This document shows, one piece after another, positions 1 to 6,715 of a stretch of DNA of 23,346 bases (positions are counted from its first letter, which is position 1; every line of letters begins with the position of its first letter). Below the pieces are notes generated by a model that had not been told where the DNA came from, ran no database searches, and saw nothing but the letters and a program-made list of their open reading frames with translations. The translations under genes and the position numbers were made by a program. Origin of the DNA: RGIG4608 sp045635885 (GTDB lineage: Bacteria; Bacillota; Clostridia; Oscillospirales; CAG-272); assembly GCA_045635885.1 (NCBI GenBank), contig JAZTWO010000031.1, forward strand, positions 1-23,346, read 5' to 3'.

Positions 1-141
1 GAAGTGATTTCACACGAATATGAAAATCAGTCTGAAGAAAAAATCAATTACGAAGACGAATGTTACGAAGATGAATACTACGACGAATACTATCAGAAAA
101 TTTGCGATATTCTTTTAAAAAATTTGGTTGTAATTAAATAG
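1..141 (+). CDS. C-terminal end of an unrecognised acidic protein
   Basis: Frame 1 is open from the first base to a TAG stop at 139-141, giving the last 46 residues of a protein that starts outside the window. The tail is rich in Glu, Asp and Tyr, with repeated ED/YEDE/YYDEYY patches, and ends in a more hydrophobic stretch (ICDILLKNLVVIK). I do not recognise the family. The codon pattern looks coding, but with so little sequence a chance open frame cannot be excluded. It is convergent with ruvX, and the hairpin at 231-251 could end both transcripts. Confidence 0.45.
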   Translation, partial: EVISHEYENQSEEKINYEDECYEDEYYDEYYQKICDILLKNLVVIK

Positions 142-230
142 GAGAGATAAAATATTAAGAAATATATCAATATTATCAATAATATTGATGGTTTTGTTTA
201 CGAAGATTATACTTGTTGTGAATAAAAATA

Positions 231-251
231 TCCCCCGACGGTGTCGGGGGA
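231..251. terminator. Rho-independent terminator, bidirectional, between the first gene and ruvX
   Basis: An 8-bp GC-rich stem (CCCCCGAC at 232-239 with GTCGGGGG at 243-250, plus a flanking T-A pair) closes a 3-base loop. Read on the minus strand it is followed by ATATTTTTATT, a good U-tract for ruvX. On the plus strand it is followed by the weaker ATTTATCTT. Confidence 0.85.
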
Positions 252-257
252 TTTATC

Positions 258-710
258 TTAAGAATTTTGCATATACTTTAATTTATCAAGCGCATTTTGG
301 AGAATGATTTGCGCAGAGAGGGTGTCAACAACGCCCTTTCTTTTTGCCCCTCGAGTGTTGGTTTCGTTAAGAAAACGAGTTGCCGCCATGGTTGAAAGTC
401 GCTCGTCGAAGAATGCAACGGGAATTTCGGGCATTCTTTCGTTCAAAAGGGAGGCAAGCTCCTTAATTCTATCCGCCCTGAATCCCTGCGAACCGTCCAT
501 ATTAACAGGCAAACCCAAAACTATACCAACTATTCTCTGCTCCTTGCACACTTCTGCTATAGCGTCCGCAACCTTAACTATTCCACCGGGTGAAATATAT
601 CCAATTCCCGATGCCAAAATTCTTGATGGGTCGGACACGGCAAGTCCCGTTCTTTTGTCGCCAAAATCTATTCCAAGAAGCTTTCCCTTTGTTTGTAAAA
701 TTCTATCCAT
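258..710 (-). CDS. ruvX: RuvX/YqgF-type putative pre-16S rRNA nuclease / Holliday junction resolvase
   Basis: YqgF/RuvX family with an RNase H-like fold, linked in other bacteria to 16S rRNA 5'-end maturation and proposed as a Holliday junction resolvase. Visible family motifs are the N-terminal GIDFGDKRTGLAVSD with the first acidic residue, the middle VLGLPVNMDGSQG, the FFDERLST block with the second acidic residue, and the C-terminal VDTLSAQIIL with the third. About 150 aa, the usual length. I place the start at the ATG 708-710 because GAAAGG (720-725) lies 9 bases upstream. An in-frame TTG at 714-716 would leave only 3 bases. A perfect SigA promoter lies just upstream. In many Firmicutes this gene sits beside alaS or DUF1292 genes; here it stands alone. 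Confidence 0.93.
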   Translation of the reverse strand: MDRILQTKGKLLGIDFGDKRTGLAVSDPSRILASGIGYISPGGIVKVADAIAEVCKEQRIVGIVLGLPVNMDGSQGFRADRIKELASLLNERMPEIPVAFFDERLSTMAATRFLNETNTRGAKRKGVVDTLSAQIILQNALDKLKYMQNS

Positions 711-739
711 AATCAATTACCTTTCAATTTATTATACTA

Positions 740-768
740 ATTATATCAAATTAATATAGTTTTGTCAA
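740..768 (-). promoter_or_regulatory. SigA promoter of ruvX
   Basis: On the minus strand TTGACA (763-768) and TATAAT (740-745) are separated by exactly 17 bases, matching both hexamers perfectly. The predicted transcript starts near 733, giving a short leader before the ruvX ATG. Confidence 0.85.
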
Positions 769-806
769 ATGAGTTTAAGATATTTTTATTATTTTATCAA
801 AAATTT

Positions 807-834
807 GCATAAAGACAAAATTAAAGGCAAAAAT
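807..834 (+). promoter_or_regulatory. Possible SigF-like promoter of the SpoIIQ-like gene
   Basis: GCATA at 807-811 and GGCAAAAAT at 826-834 resemble the forespore SigF pattern (GCATR, about 15 bases, GGHRARHT). Spacing is 14 and the penultimate position of the -10 is A instead of T, so the match is imperfect. No good SigA promoter was seen between 769 and 876, and spoIIQ is SigF-dependent in Bacillus. This is a suggestion only. Confidence 0.35.
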
Positions 835-876
835 ACTACTATCAAAGCAAAATTATGCTCAGAAAGGAATTTGATT

Positions 877-1587
877 ATGTTTAATAAAGAAAAATTTGTT
901 CAAAATTTGAAAGAAAACCGTGCCGTTTATCTCACGGCAATCTCCGTTTTGCTTGTTATGATTTTCATTGTGGCTGCCGTAGTTGCCACCAACAGAAATA
1001 AGCAAACTGCACCGTTGCCCACAACTCCCGCACCCATCACAACAACCACTACCACAACAACGCAAAAGCCCACAACCAATCCCGACACCCCCACAACCGA
1101 CGTTGGTTCAAAGCTTCCAAGCTTTTCCCTTCCCGTTGTTGGCAAGCTCTCAGGCGTGCATGACTCCGAGCTTCAGGTTTTTTCACCCACAATGAACGAT
1201 TATAGAGTCCACCTCGGCATTGACATTCTCGCTTCAGAAAACACTCCTGTTTGCGCAGTAGCAGACGGCACAATTGTTCAGATTTGGGAAGACGTTAGAA
1301 TGGGACAGTGCATTGCAGTTAAGCACAACGGTGATGCAGTTTCAATTTATAAAAACGTGTCTACAGAGCTTCCCGCAGGAATAATTGAAGGCGCAAAAGT
1401 TACAGCAGGACAGCAGATTGCGTATGTTGGTGCAAGCGCAATGGTTGAAATTGCAGACGAGCCACACCTCCACTTTGAAATGACAGTTGGCGGCCTTGCG
1501 GTTGACCCCCTTGAATATTTCTCATCATCAGATGTGGAAACACTTCAAAAAGACACCGCTTACGAACAGACCGCAACTGAAAAATAA
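877..1587 (+). CDS. Membrane-anchored M23-domain protein, SpoIIQ-like
   Basis: A 236-aa protein with a short cytoplasmic N-terminus, one transmembrane helix (YLTAISVLLVMIFIVAAVV), a Thr/Pro-rich linker and a C-terminal M23 (LytM/lysostaphin) domain. The domain has HLGID (zinc His and Asp) and PHLHFEM (HxH). The usual YxHLS histidine is replaced by Asn (YKNVS). Layout and wording (PVVGKLS, VFSPTMNDYRVHLGIDI, VDPLEYF) resemble SpoIIQ, the forespore half of the engulfment channel partnered by SpoIIIAH in sporulating Firmicutes. Start chosen at 877 because AGAAAGGA lies 8 bases upstream; an ATG at 769 lacks a ribosome binding site. A generic M23 cell-wall endopeptidase is the alternative. M23 call is secure, SpoIIQ assignment moderate. 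Confidence 0.75.
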   Translation: MFNKEKFVQNLKENRAVYLTAISVLLVMIFIVAAVVATNRNKQTAPLPTTPAPITTTTTTTTQKPTTNPDTPTTDVGSKLPSFSLPVVGKLSGVHDSELQVFSPTMNDYRVHLGIDILASENTPVCAVADGTIVQIWEDVRMGQCIAVKHNGDAVSIYKNVSTELPAGIIEGAKVTAGQQIAYVGASAMVEIADEPHLHFEMTVGGLAVDPLEYFSSSDVETLQKDTAYEQTATEK

Positions 1588-1620
1588 ATCAAAAAGCTCC
1601 CAAACGGGAGCTTTTTTGAT
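1588..1620. terminator. Bidirectional terminator between SpoIIQ-like gene and serpin gene
   Basis: The core stem GCTCCC (1596-1601) / GGGAGC (1606-1611) with loop AAAC is extended by A and T runs on both sides, so it works for the plus-strand gene ending at 1587 and the minus-strand gene ending at 1620. Confidence 0.9.
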
Positions 1621-2945
1621 TAATCTATCTCGTTAATCACGCCTGAAAAGACAACTGTTCCTGCAGAATCGGAAATAACAAATCCAAATGCTCTGTCAAC
1701 AACGAAATCGTGATATACCTTTTCATATGGTGGCGGTCCTGCAGAGCCCGCTCCGGGAATATATATTACAGATGCACCTTCAATTCCTTTTTTGTCAACC
1801 TTAAGCTCAACAAGGTGAATCATACCCTCACAATATATAGGATTTGCAGATATATTCGACATATCGCAATAATCGGGCGCGAAAAGTCGTTTAATTCCAA
1901 GCTTTTCTGAAAGAACGTTTGAAATATCCTCATCAAAATCCGCATCAAATTCAGGGAAAAATACTCGCGTATAGTGAAGCTGACGGTTTTCGTCGTCAAC
2001 GTGTCCCCAACCATTCATCGTGAGCACGGTATTGATATTCTCTGCCGTAAATATATCAGAAGCACTATGTGTTCCGTCAGGAACAAAGAAATAGATTCTG
2101 AAGTTATGCTCGGTGGTTACAAAAAACGTAGAATAACCTTCTCCGTTATAAATTTTTCCGTTGCTGTAATAGCTTTTCAGAAGCTTTGTGTTTTTTGTAC
2201 TGCCGTCGGTATTTTTAAAATTATACGCTTCACTTGTAAAATCAAGATTATCGCCGTGTTCATTCCAAATTTCCTTAAGATAGTACGTGTTCATAAGCAC
2301 GAAATACGTTTCGGGTGAAAAATCAACGTCACCGTCAACAAGCCCCTTGGTTTTGAGCTTTATATATTTTTCTATGAGCTTCTCTGCCTTTCCGCTCTTA
2401 AAGGAAGTCTGAAAAACATCGCAATTATATTCGTTTGCAAGCTTATTTACACCGTCCCGAATGAATTCAACACCGTCATCAAGCCAAATGGAATTGTTAA
2501 GCATCTGATAAGCTACCGTTTTTTTGTTGTCGGTTATTCCACGTTGCGTGTATTCCTTATTAGCATTGGCATAAAGTCCGCTCGTATATTTATTTACTTC
2601 TTCATAGGTTACTCCAACTGCGTCAAGAATTTCCTGCCTTGTTTCTCCGCTTGCACACTCACACGCAAGTGCAAGTCCCATATAAACAGAGATCGGAGAA
2701 ATAACAAAATTCTCTGTCTTGCCGTATTTTTGCGTTATTTCCGCAGTAAGACGCGCGGAGAAACCCTGAAGCTTTGCAATAAAAGCATCGTATTCTTCGC
2801 TTCTCAGCTCCTCTAAAGTGAATTCTTGCTTTTCCGATGCAAGCGCAAGCGCGTGCTTTGAAAGACGCCACTCGGTTATTTTACCGCAAGAGCAAAGCGA
2901 CAAGCATATAATCAACACCAAAGCTAATGCAATCACCTTTTTCAT
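1620..2945 (-). CDS. Serpin-family lipoprotein (predicted secreted protease inhibitor)
   Basis: 441 aa with a lipoprotein signal (lipobox LCSC, lipidated Cys20). Serpin landmarks are NFVISPISVYMGLALACECASGET (helix B region), the NSIWLDD segment, KTKGLVDGDVDFSPETYFVLMNTYYLKEIW (helix F to sheet A), and the C-terminal DRAFGFVISDSAGTVVFSGVIN. The reactive-centre loop lies at about residues 385-412. Its hinge reads KKGIEGASVIYIPGAGSAG, keeping the P15 Gly but lacking the small-residue run (AAAA) of classical inhibitory serpins. Related gut Firmicutes serpins (siropins of Eubacterium siraeum) inhibit host neutrophil elastase, so an exported host- or bacterial-protease inhibitor is plausible. A strong AGGAGG precedes the ATG. 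It lies 66 bp downstream of the TVP38 gene on the same strand and may be cotranscribed. Confidence 0.9.
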   Translation of the reverse strand: MKKVIALALVLIICLSLCSCGKITEWRLSKHALALASEKQEFTLEELRSEEYDAFIAKLQGFSARLTAEITQKYGKTENFVISPISVYMGLALACECASGETRQEILDAVGVTYEEVNKYTSGLYANANKEYTQRGITDNKKTVAYQMLNNSIWLDDGVEFIRDGVNKLANEYNCDVFQTSFKSGKAEKLIEKYIKLKTKGLVDGDVDFSPETYFVLMNTYYLKEIWNEHGDNLDFTSEAYNFKNTDGSTKNTKLLKSYYSNGKIYNGEGYSTFFVTTEHNFRIYFFVPDGTHSASDIFTAENINTVLTMNGWGHVDDENRQLHYTRVFFPEFDADFDEDISNVLSEKLGIKRLFAPDYCDMSNISANPIYCEGMIHLVELKVDKKGIEGASVIYIPGAGSAGPPPYEKVYHDFVVDRAFGFVISDSAGTVVFSGVINEID

Positions 2946-3011
2946 AGTATTTCCTCCTTATATATTAATCGATTGTCTTAACAATAAAGTAGTCATTTGG
3001 GAACTTTTTTA

Positions 3012-3698
3012 TCATTTTTCAACCTTTTTTAGCCCATCTTTTTTTCTTTTTCTTCTGAAATATACCGTCATAACGCCCACCATAAGACAATCGACCACAA
3101 CGGCGCTCCAGAAGATCGGCGAGCGCAAGGATTCAAGCAAATTCATATCCCTGCCAATAATTACATAGCTTATTGCGCTTGGCAAAATGGCAATTCCATT
3201 GGCAATCATATATGGGATATATTTAAGCCCTGCCGAGCCGAAAAGAAGCCCAAGACATTCGTTTGATAAATTCAATGCCCTAAGCGTAAAGCTTATCAAA
3301 AACAAATTGTCACTCGCTTCAAAATAAGGACGTGCCTTGGGTATCTTTTTAAGTATTTTCTGAATCCAATCGTCTTTTGTCAGTCGCCCCGTCCAATAAG
3401 GAACCGATAAATTGACAACCGTACCGATAATAACAGTAACAATCGCCGCAGGAAAATCAAGCAATGCCATTGTGGAAATGGTAATTACCGCATACGGAAT
3501 AAATACCACAAACCCCTTAATAACAAAAGCCACTATTACCGCAATAGAGGTTATAACGGGATTTCCCCTTGTCAATTCAAGAAAATCCGCTATTGTAAAA
3601 TCCCTGTTAAAAGCAAGAAATATTAAAAAACCAATAACGCACGCACCCATAAAGCTTATGGGCAAATACTGTTTTAACTTTTTTGAATTAATCCTCAT
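3012..3698 (-). CDS. TVP38/TMEM64 (VTT domain) membrane protein
   Basis: 228 aa, about six hydrophobic segments with a re-entrant-type central region (FPAAIVTVIIGTVVNLSVPYWTGR) and the family's LRALN and GSAGLKYIPYMIANGIAILPSAISYVIIG block. This is the VTT fold shared with DedA and eukaryotic TMEM41/VMP1 proteins, which are implicated in lipid movement across the bilayer. Function in bacteria is poorly defined, so the substrate is unknown. The tail is strongly basic (RRKRKKDGLKKVEK) and probably cytoplasmic. The ATG overlaps the stop of the upstream MATE gene (ATGA), so translational coupling is likely. Confidence 0.85.
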   Translation of the reverse strand: MRINSKKLKQYLPISFMGACVIGFLIFLAFNRDFTIADFLELTRGNPVITSIAVIVAFVIKGFVVFIPYAVITISTMALLDFPAAIVTVIIGTVVNLSVPYWTGRLTKDDWIQKILKKIPKARPYFEASDNLFLISFTLRALNLSNECLGLLFGSAGLKYIPYMIANGIAILPSAISYVIIGRDMNLLESLRSPIFWSAVVVDCLMVGVMTVYFRRKRKKDGLKKVEK

Positions 3699-5056
3699 AA
3701 ATTCCCCTTTGCTTCTGCCGTTGATGGAGTTTTTCTAAAGAATCTTATAAAGAACGGAAGTGTGATAAGTCCAGTCAAGATGTCAGAAATTCCTTGCGCC
3801 ATAATAATTCCGTCAAGCCCAAATAACGCATTGGTTACAAGCAAAACAGGAATAAGCACGGCTCCCGAGCGCATTATTGCCATAAACGAAGCCATTGCCG
3901 CCTTTCTTATGCTTTGATAAAGCATGTTGCACGCAACCGAGATTGGCAAGAACCAAAGTCCAATTGATGCATAGCGCAACGCAGGTGTTCCCACCTCAAT
4001 AACTGCACTGTCTTTTTGGAAAAGAGATACTATGCTTGGAGAGAAAATAAATCCAATGGTCGCAAGCGCACCAACAGCTATTGTACCAAAGGCGAGAAGG
4101 AATTTTGTTCCCTTTTTAACTCTGTCATATTCCTTAAGCTCATAGTTGAATGAACTAAATGGCTGATAGCCCTGACCAATACCAAGTCCCACGCACATTA
4201 CGAAGGAACTGTATTTTTGAACAATACTCATAGCCGCAATCGGCGCATCTCCAAACGGTTTGATAAGGTTGTTGAGCAAACCGTTTGAAACGGAAGTAAG
4301 TCCCTGACGGATAAGTGATGGCAATCCCATTTTAAAAATATTAAGATAAACCTCGCCCTCTTTAGCCATAAATTTAATTGAGAGTCGGCTTTGCGCATAT
4401 TTTAAATACAAAATCAAAAGAATGGTAAAGCTAATCATCTGTGAAACTGCGGTGGAAAGTCCTGCACCGTAAACACCCATGTCAAGCACTTTGATAAGGA
4501 AATAGTCGCCGGCAATATTTAAAAGACCACCTGTAGTAAGTCCAAACATGGCATAAAATGCCTTGCCCTCGTATCTCAAAACGTTGTTAAGCACAAGTGA
4601 GCAAATAAGGAATGGGCATGAAATCAATATCCACATACCATAATCTCTGGCATACGGAAGAATAGTTTCAGTACTTCCCAAAAACTTCAAAAACGGATTT
4701 AAGAAGATAAGACCTAAACTCATTAAAGTAAGCCCCAATGCTCCACCACAAACAAATGCGGTTGAGGTGTATGTTGATGCCCTGTCGAGCTTTTTCTGCG
4801 CAAGATATTTCGCCACAAACGTTCCCGAACCATGTCCAAGCATAAATGCAATCGCCTGAATAATGCATTGAAGCGTAAACAAAATACCCGTTGCCGCCTG
4901 CGCACTGTCGCCAACGCCACCAACAAAATATGTGTCCGCCATATTGTATATGTTTGTAATAAGCATGGATATCGTGGTTGGTATGCCAAGCGAAATTATT
5001 ATCTTTGAAACCGATTCCTCGGTCATTCTCTTGTGATATGCCTCTGATCTGTTCAT
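3695..5056 (-). CDS. MATE-family multidrug/toxin efflux transporter
   Basis: 453 aa with about 12 predicted membrane helices in two homologous halves. The opening SVSKIIISLGIPTTISMLITNIYNMADTYFVGGVGDSAQAATG is characteristic of MATE antiporters of the MepA/NorM type. These export cationic drugs or metabolites using a sodium or proton gradient; the substrate here cannot be read from sequence. GAGGAAA 5 to 9 bases upstream supports the ATG at 5054-5056. A promoter at 5246-5274 would give it a leader of about 180 bases holding the compound palindrome at 5127-5199. The stop overlaps the next gene's start. Confidence 0.93.
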   Translation of the reverse strand: MNRSEAYHKRMTEESVSKIIISLGIPTTISMLITNIYNMADTYFVGGVGDSAQAATGILFTLQCIIQAIAFMLGHGSGTFVAKYLAQKKLDRASTYTSTAFVCGGALGLTLMSLGLIFLNPFLKFLGSTETILPYARDYGMWILISCPFLICSLVLNNVLRYEGKAFYAMFGLTTGGLLNIAGDYFLIKVLDMGVYGAGLSTAVSQMISFTILLILYLKYAQSRLSIKFMAKEGEVYLNIFKMGLPSLIRQGLTSVSNGLLNNLIKPFGDAPIAAMSIVQKYSSFVMCVGLGIGQGYQPFSSFNYELKEYDRVKKGTKFLLAFGTIAVGALATIGFIFSPSIVSLFQKDSAVIEVGTPALRYASIGLWFLPISVACNMLYQSIRKAAMASFMAIMRSGAVLIPVLLVTNALFGLDGIIMAQGISDILTGLITLPFFIRFFRKTPSTAEAKGNL

Positions 5057-5126
5057 TGTTTCCTCGCTGTATTTTATGTGTAAATTTTGATTTGTGGGGG
5101 AGTTTTAAATAAATAATACAATCATC

Positions 5127-5199
5127 GTAGGGGCTGCCTTTGGCAGTCCGCCTTTGAAATTACTAGTATTTTGAGTGGACGCGCAAAGCGCGCCCCTAC
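5127..5199. repeat. 73-bp compound palindrome (REP/MITE-like) in the MATE leader
   Basis: Outer 8-bp inverted repeats GTAGGGGC (5127-5134) and GCCCCTAC (5192-5199) enclose two small hairpins, TGCC-TTT-GGCA (5135-5145) and GCGC-AAA-GCGC (5181-5191). Inside these lie a second inverted pair GTCC (5146-5149) / GGAC (5177-5180) and a central palindrome TACTAGTA (5161-5168). The arrangement folds as a four-way, cloverleaf-like structure. It is more GC-rich than its AT-rich surroundings and contains no gene. Only one copy is seen in this window. It resembles short palindromic elements scattered in clostridial genomes, but I cannot confirm a copy number. Confidence 0.75.
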
Positions 5200-5212
5200 A
5201 AGCTCGCCCTCC

Positions 5213-5230
5213 TATAAATCCCAATTTATA
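5213..5230. other. Small hairpin in the MATE 5' leader
   Basis: A 7-bp AT-only stem TATAAAT/ATTTATA around a 4-base loop lies just downstream of the predicted MATE transcription start. It is weak, and no function is claimed. Confidence 0.35.
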
Positions 5231-5245
5231 TATTTCCCTATTTTA

Positions 5246-5274
5246 ATAATATCACAAAAATTCATATTTGTCAA
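5246..5274 (-). promoter_or_regulatory. SigA promoter of the MATE operon
   Basis: On the minus strand TTGACA (5269-5274) and TATTAT (5246-5251) are 17 bases apart. The expected start near 5239 leaves a leader of about 180 bases before the MATE ATG. Confidence 0.75.
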
Positions 5275-5314
5275 AGATAATTCTTGCAATTTTTAGCGAT
5301 TTATGGTAACATAA

Positions 5315-5323
5315 TGGTATAAT
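5315..5323 (+). promoter_or_regulatory. Extended -10 promoter of dut
   Basis: TGGTATAAT matches the extended -10 consensus. No good -35 lies at 17 bases, which extended -10 promoters tolerate. It is 22 bases upstream of the dut start codon, with the ribosome binding site between. Confidence 0.6.
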
Positions 5324-5345
5324 AACAATATTTTCGGAGGAAAAT

Positions 5346-5786
5346 ATGAAATATAACGTAAAAATTAAAAAATTGAACGAAAACGCAATAATTCCAACAT
5401 ACGGCTCACCCTATTCCGCAGGTGCGGATTTGTACTCTGCAATGGACGACACAATAATCGCTCCCCACAGCACAGTGCTTATAAAAACAGGACTTGCCCT
5501 TGAATTGCCCGTGGGCTTTGCAGGTCTTATTTATGCTCGAAGCGGACTTGCCACAAAGCGTGGTCTTGCCCCTGCAAACAAGGTTGGCGTTATTGACTGC
5601 GACTATCGTGGCGAGGTTATGGTTGCGCTTCACAATCACAGCGATATTGAACAAACCGTAGCTAAGGGCGAGCGAATTGCTCAACTTGTTATAACTCCCT
5701 ATGTGGTTGCGGATTTTGAAGAAGCCGACGAGCTTTCCGAAACCGTGCGTGGTGAGGGTGGCTTTGGCTCAACAGGGACAAAATAA
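5346..5786 (+). CDS. dut: dUTP diphosphatase (dUTPase)
   Basis: Hydrolyses dUTP to dUMP and pyrophosphate, keeping uracil out of DNA and feeding dTMP synthesis. The 146-aa length fits the homotrimeric family. All five motifs are visible: I AGADLYS (25-31), II ARSGLA (64-69), III GVIDCDYRGEV (81-91, catalytic Asp84), IV GERIAQLVI (108-116), V RGEGGFGSTG (135-144). Start supported by GGAGG 7 bases upstream of the ATG. The stop abuts the ATG of the broken hydrolase gene, so the two form or formed an operon. Confidence 0.97.
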   Translation: MKYNVKIKKLNENAIIPTYGSPYSAGADLYSAMDDTIIAPHSTVLIKTGLALELPVGFAGLIYARSGLATKRGLAPANKVGVIDCDYRGEVMVALHNHSDIEQTVAKGERIAQLVITPYVVADFEEADELSETVRGEGGFGSTGTK

Positions 5787-6664
5787 ATGAAGTTAATAGA
5801 TAAGCTTGTTGACAAAAATCTCCACCGTGACGGAATTTCCGTTGTCAAGCGCAAGCTGATGTCAAAGAAAAATCGTGAGGATTTTGCAAGCAATTCTGAA
5901 GTGAATTTGGGTAAGATTTTTTATGCCGAAACTCCTAAAACCGATATTTCAATTAAAAATCGTGACGGTAAAAGCATAAATGCCCTTCTTTTTAAGCAAG
6001 AAGATGCTTCAAGCAAATATGCAATAGTTGTTCACGGTTATCGTGCATCGGTTAAGTCCGTTTCATACATTGCAAGAAGATATTATGGCGCAGGATATAA
6101 CGTCCTTCTTCCCTATCTTCGTGCGCACCTTGGTAGCGACTATGAATATTCAACAATGGGTTGGCACGAAAGATTTGATATACTTGACTTGTTGTGGAGG
6201 GCGATTCGAATGCCAAAATCGTGCTTCACGGTGTTTCTATGGGTGGAGCTACCGTTATGATGACCACGGGCGAAAATCTCCCCAAAAACGTCGTCTGCGC
6301 CATTGAGGACTGCGGTTATACCTCGGTTTATGATGCTTATAGATATAAAATCCCCAAAATGACCCACCTTCCCGCATTCCCAAGCATTGATATTCTCAGA
6401 ATTGCAATAAAGAAGCGTGTGGGCTTTGATATTAAAGAAGCATCTGCGCTCGAGCAGGTAAAAAAATCCAAAACTCCAATCCTGTTCATCCACGGCGAAA
6501 AAGATAACGTCGCACCCGTTTCAATGGCGAAAAAGCTCTATAAAAACGCAAATTGCGAAAAAGAAATCCTAATCACCAAGGGCGCAAACCACGAAATGTC
6601 CCCCCTGCTCTACCCCGACTTGTATTGGAATACCGTGTGGAGCTTTGTGGATGAGGAAAAATAA
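5787..6664 (+). pseudogene. Alpha/beta hydrolase gene interrupted by a frameshift
   Basis: Two overlapping frames together encode one hydrolase. The first (5787-6260) carries the N-terminal half with the oxyanion-side VVHGYRAS and MGWHERFDILDL. The second (open from 6188 to 6664) carries the nucleophile elbow HGVSMGGA (GxSxG), then HGEKDNVAP (acid) and GANHEMSP (His). Neither half alone has the complete active site. The frame change falls at about 6188-6194. The joined product would be about 292 aa, near the usual length for YqkD-like serine hydrolases of this group. In relatives the segment between MGWxxRxDI and the VExD stretch is a few residues longer, so a small deletion rather than a homopolymer error is likely. 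This rests on remembered family pattern. The ATG directly follows the dut stop. Confidence 0.85.
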
Positions 6665-6668
6665 AATT

Positions 6669-6700
6669 AGGAGAGCTTATTTTAAGCTCTCCTGTTTTTA
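6669..6700. terminator. Bidirectional terminator between hydrolase and LRR operon
   Basis: A perfect 11-bp stem AGGAGAGCTTA (6669-6679) / TAAGCTCTCCT (6683-6693) with a 3-base loop is followed by GTTTTTA on the plus strand. On the minus strand it is followed by AATTTTAT, so it also serves the gene ending at 6716. Confidence 0.9.
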
Positions 6701-6715
6701 TTAATAATCGTAGCA

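Noticed and set aside
142..217. Short frame after GGAG at about 141-144, beginning with ATT or ATA and encoding a peptide such as KKYINIINNIDGFVYEDYTCCE
   Set aside because: No ATG, GTG or TTG start at the right distance. Only about 24 codons and no recognisable motif.
304..759. 151-aa plus-strand frame covering ruvX
   Set aside because: Antisense to a clear ruvX gene, with no ribosome binding site and no recognisable product.
5057..5239. Known riboswitch in the long MATE leader
   Set aside because: The leader does not match any riboswitch consensus that I can recognise. The structured part is explained by the compound palindrome.
6188..6260. Programmed ribosomal frameshift in the hydrolase gene
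   Set aside because: No X-XXY-YYZ slippery heptamer, no stimulatory stem evident, and the joined protein appears a few residues short at the junction.
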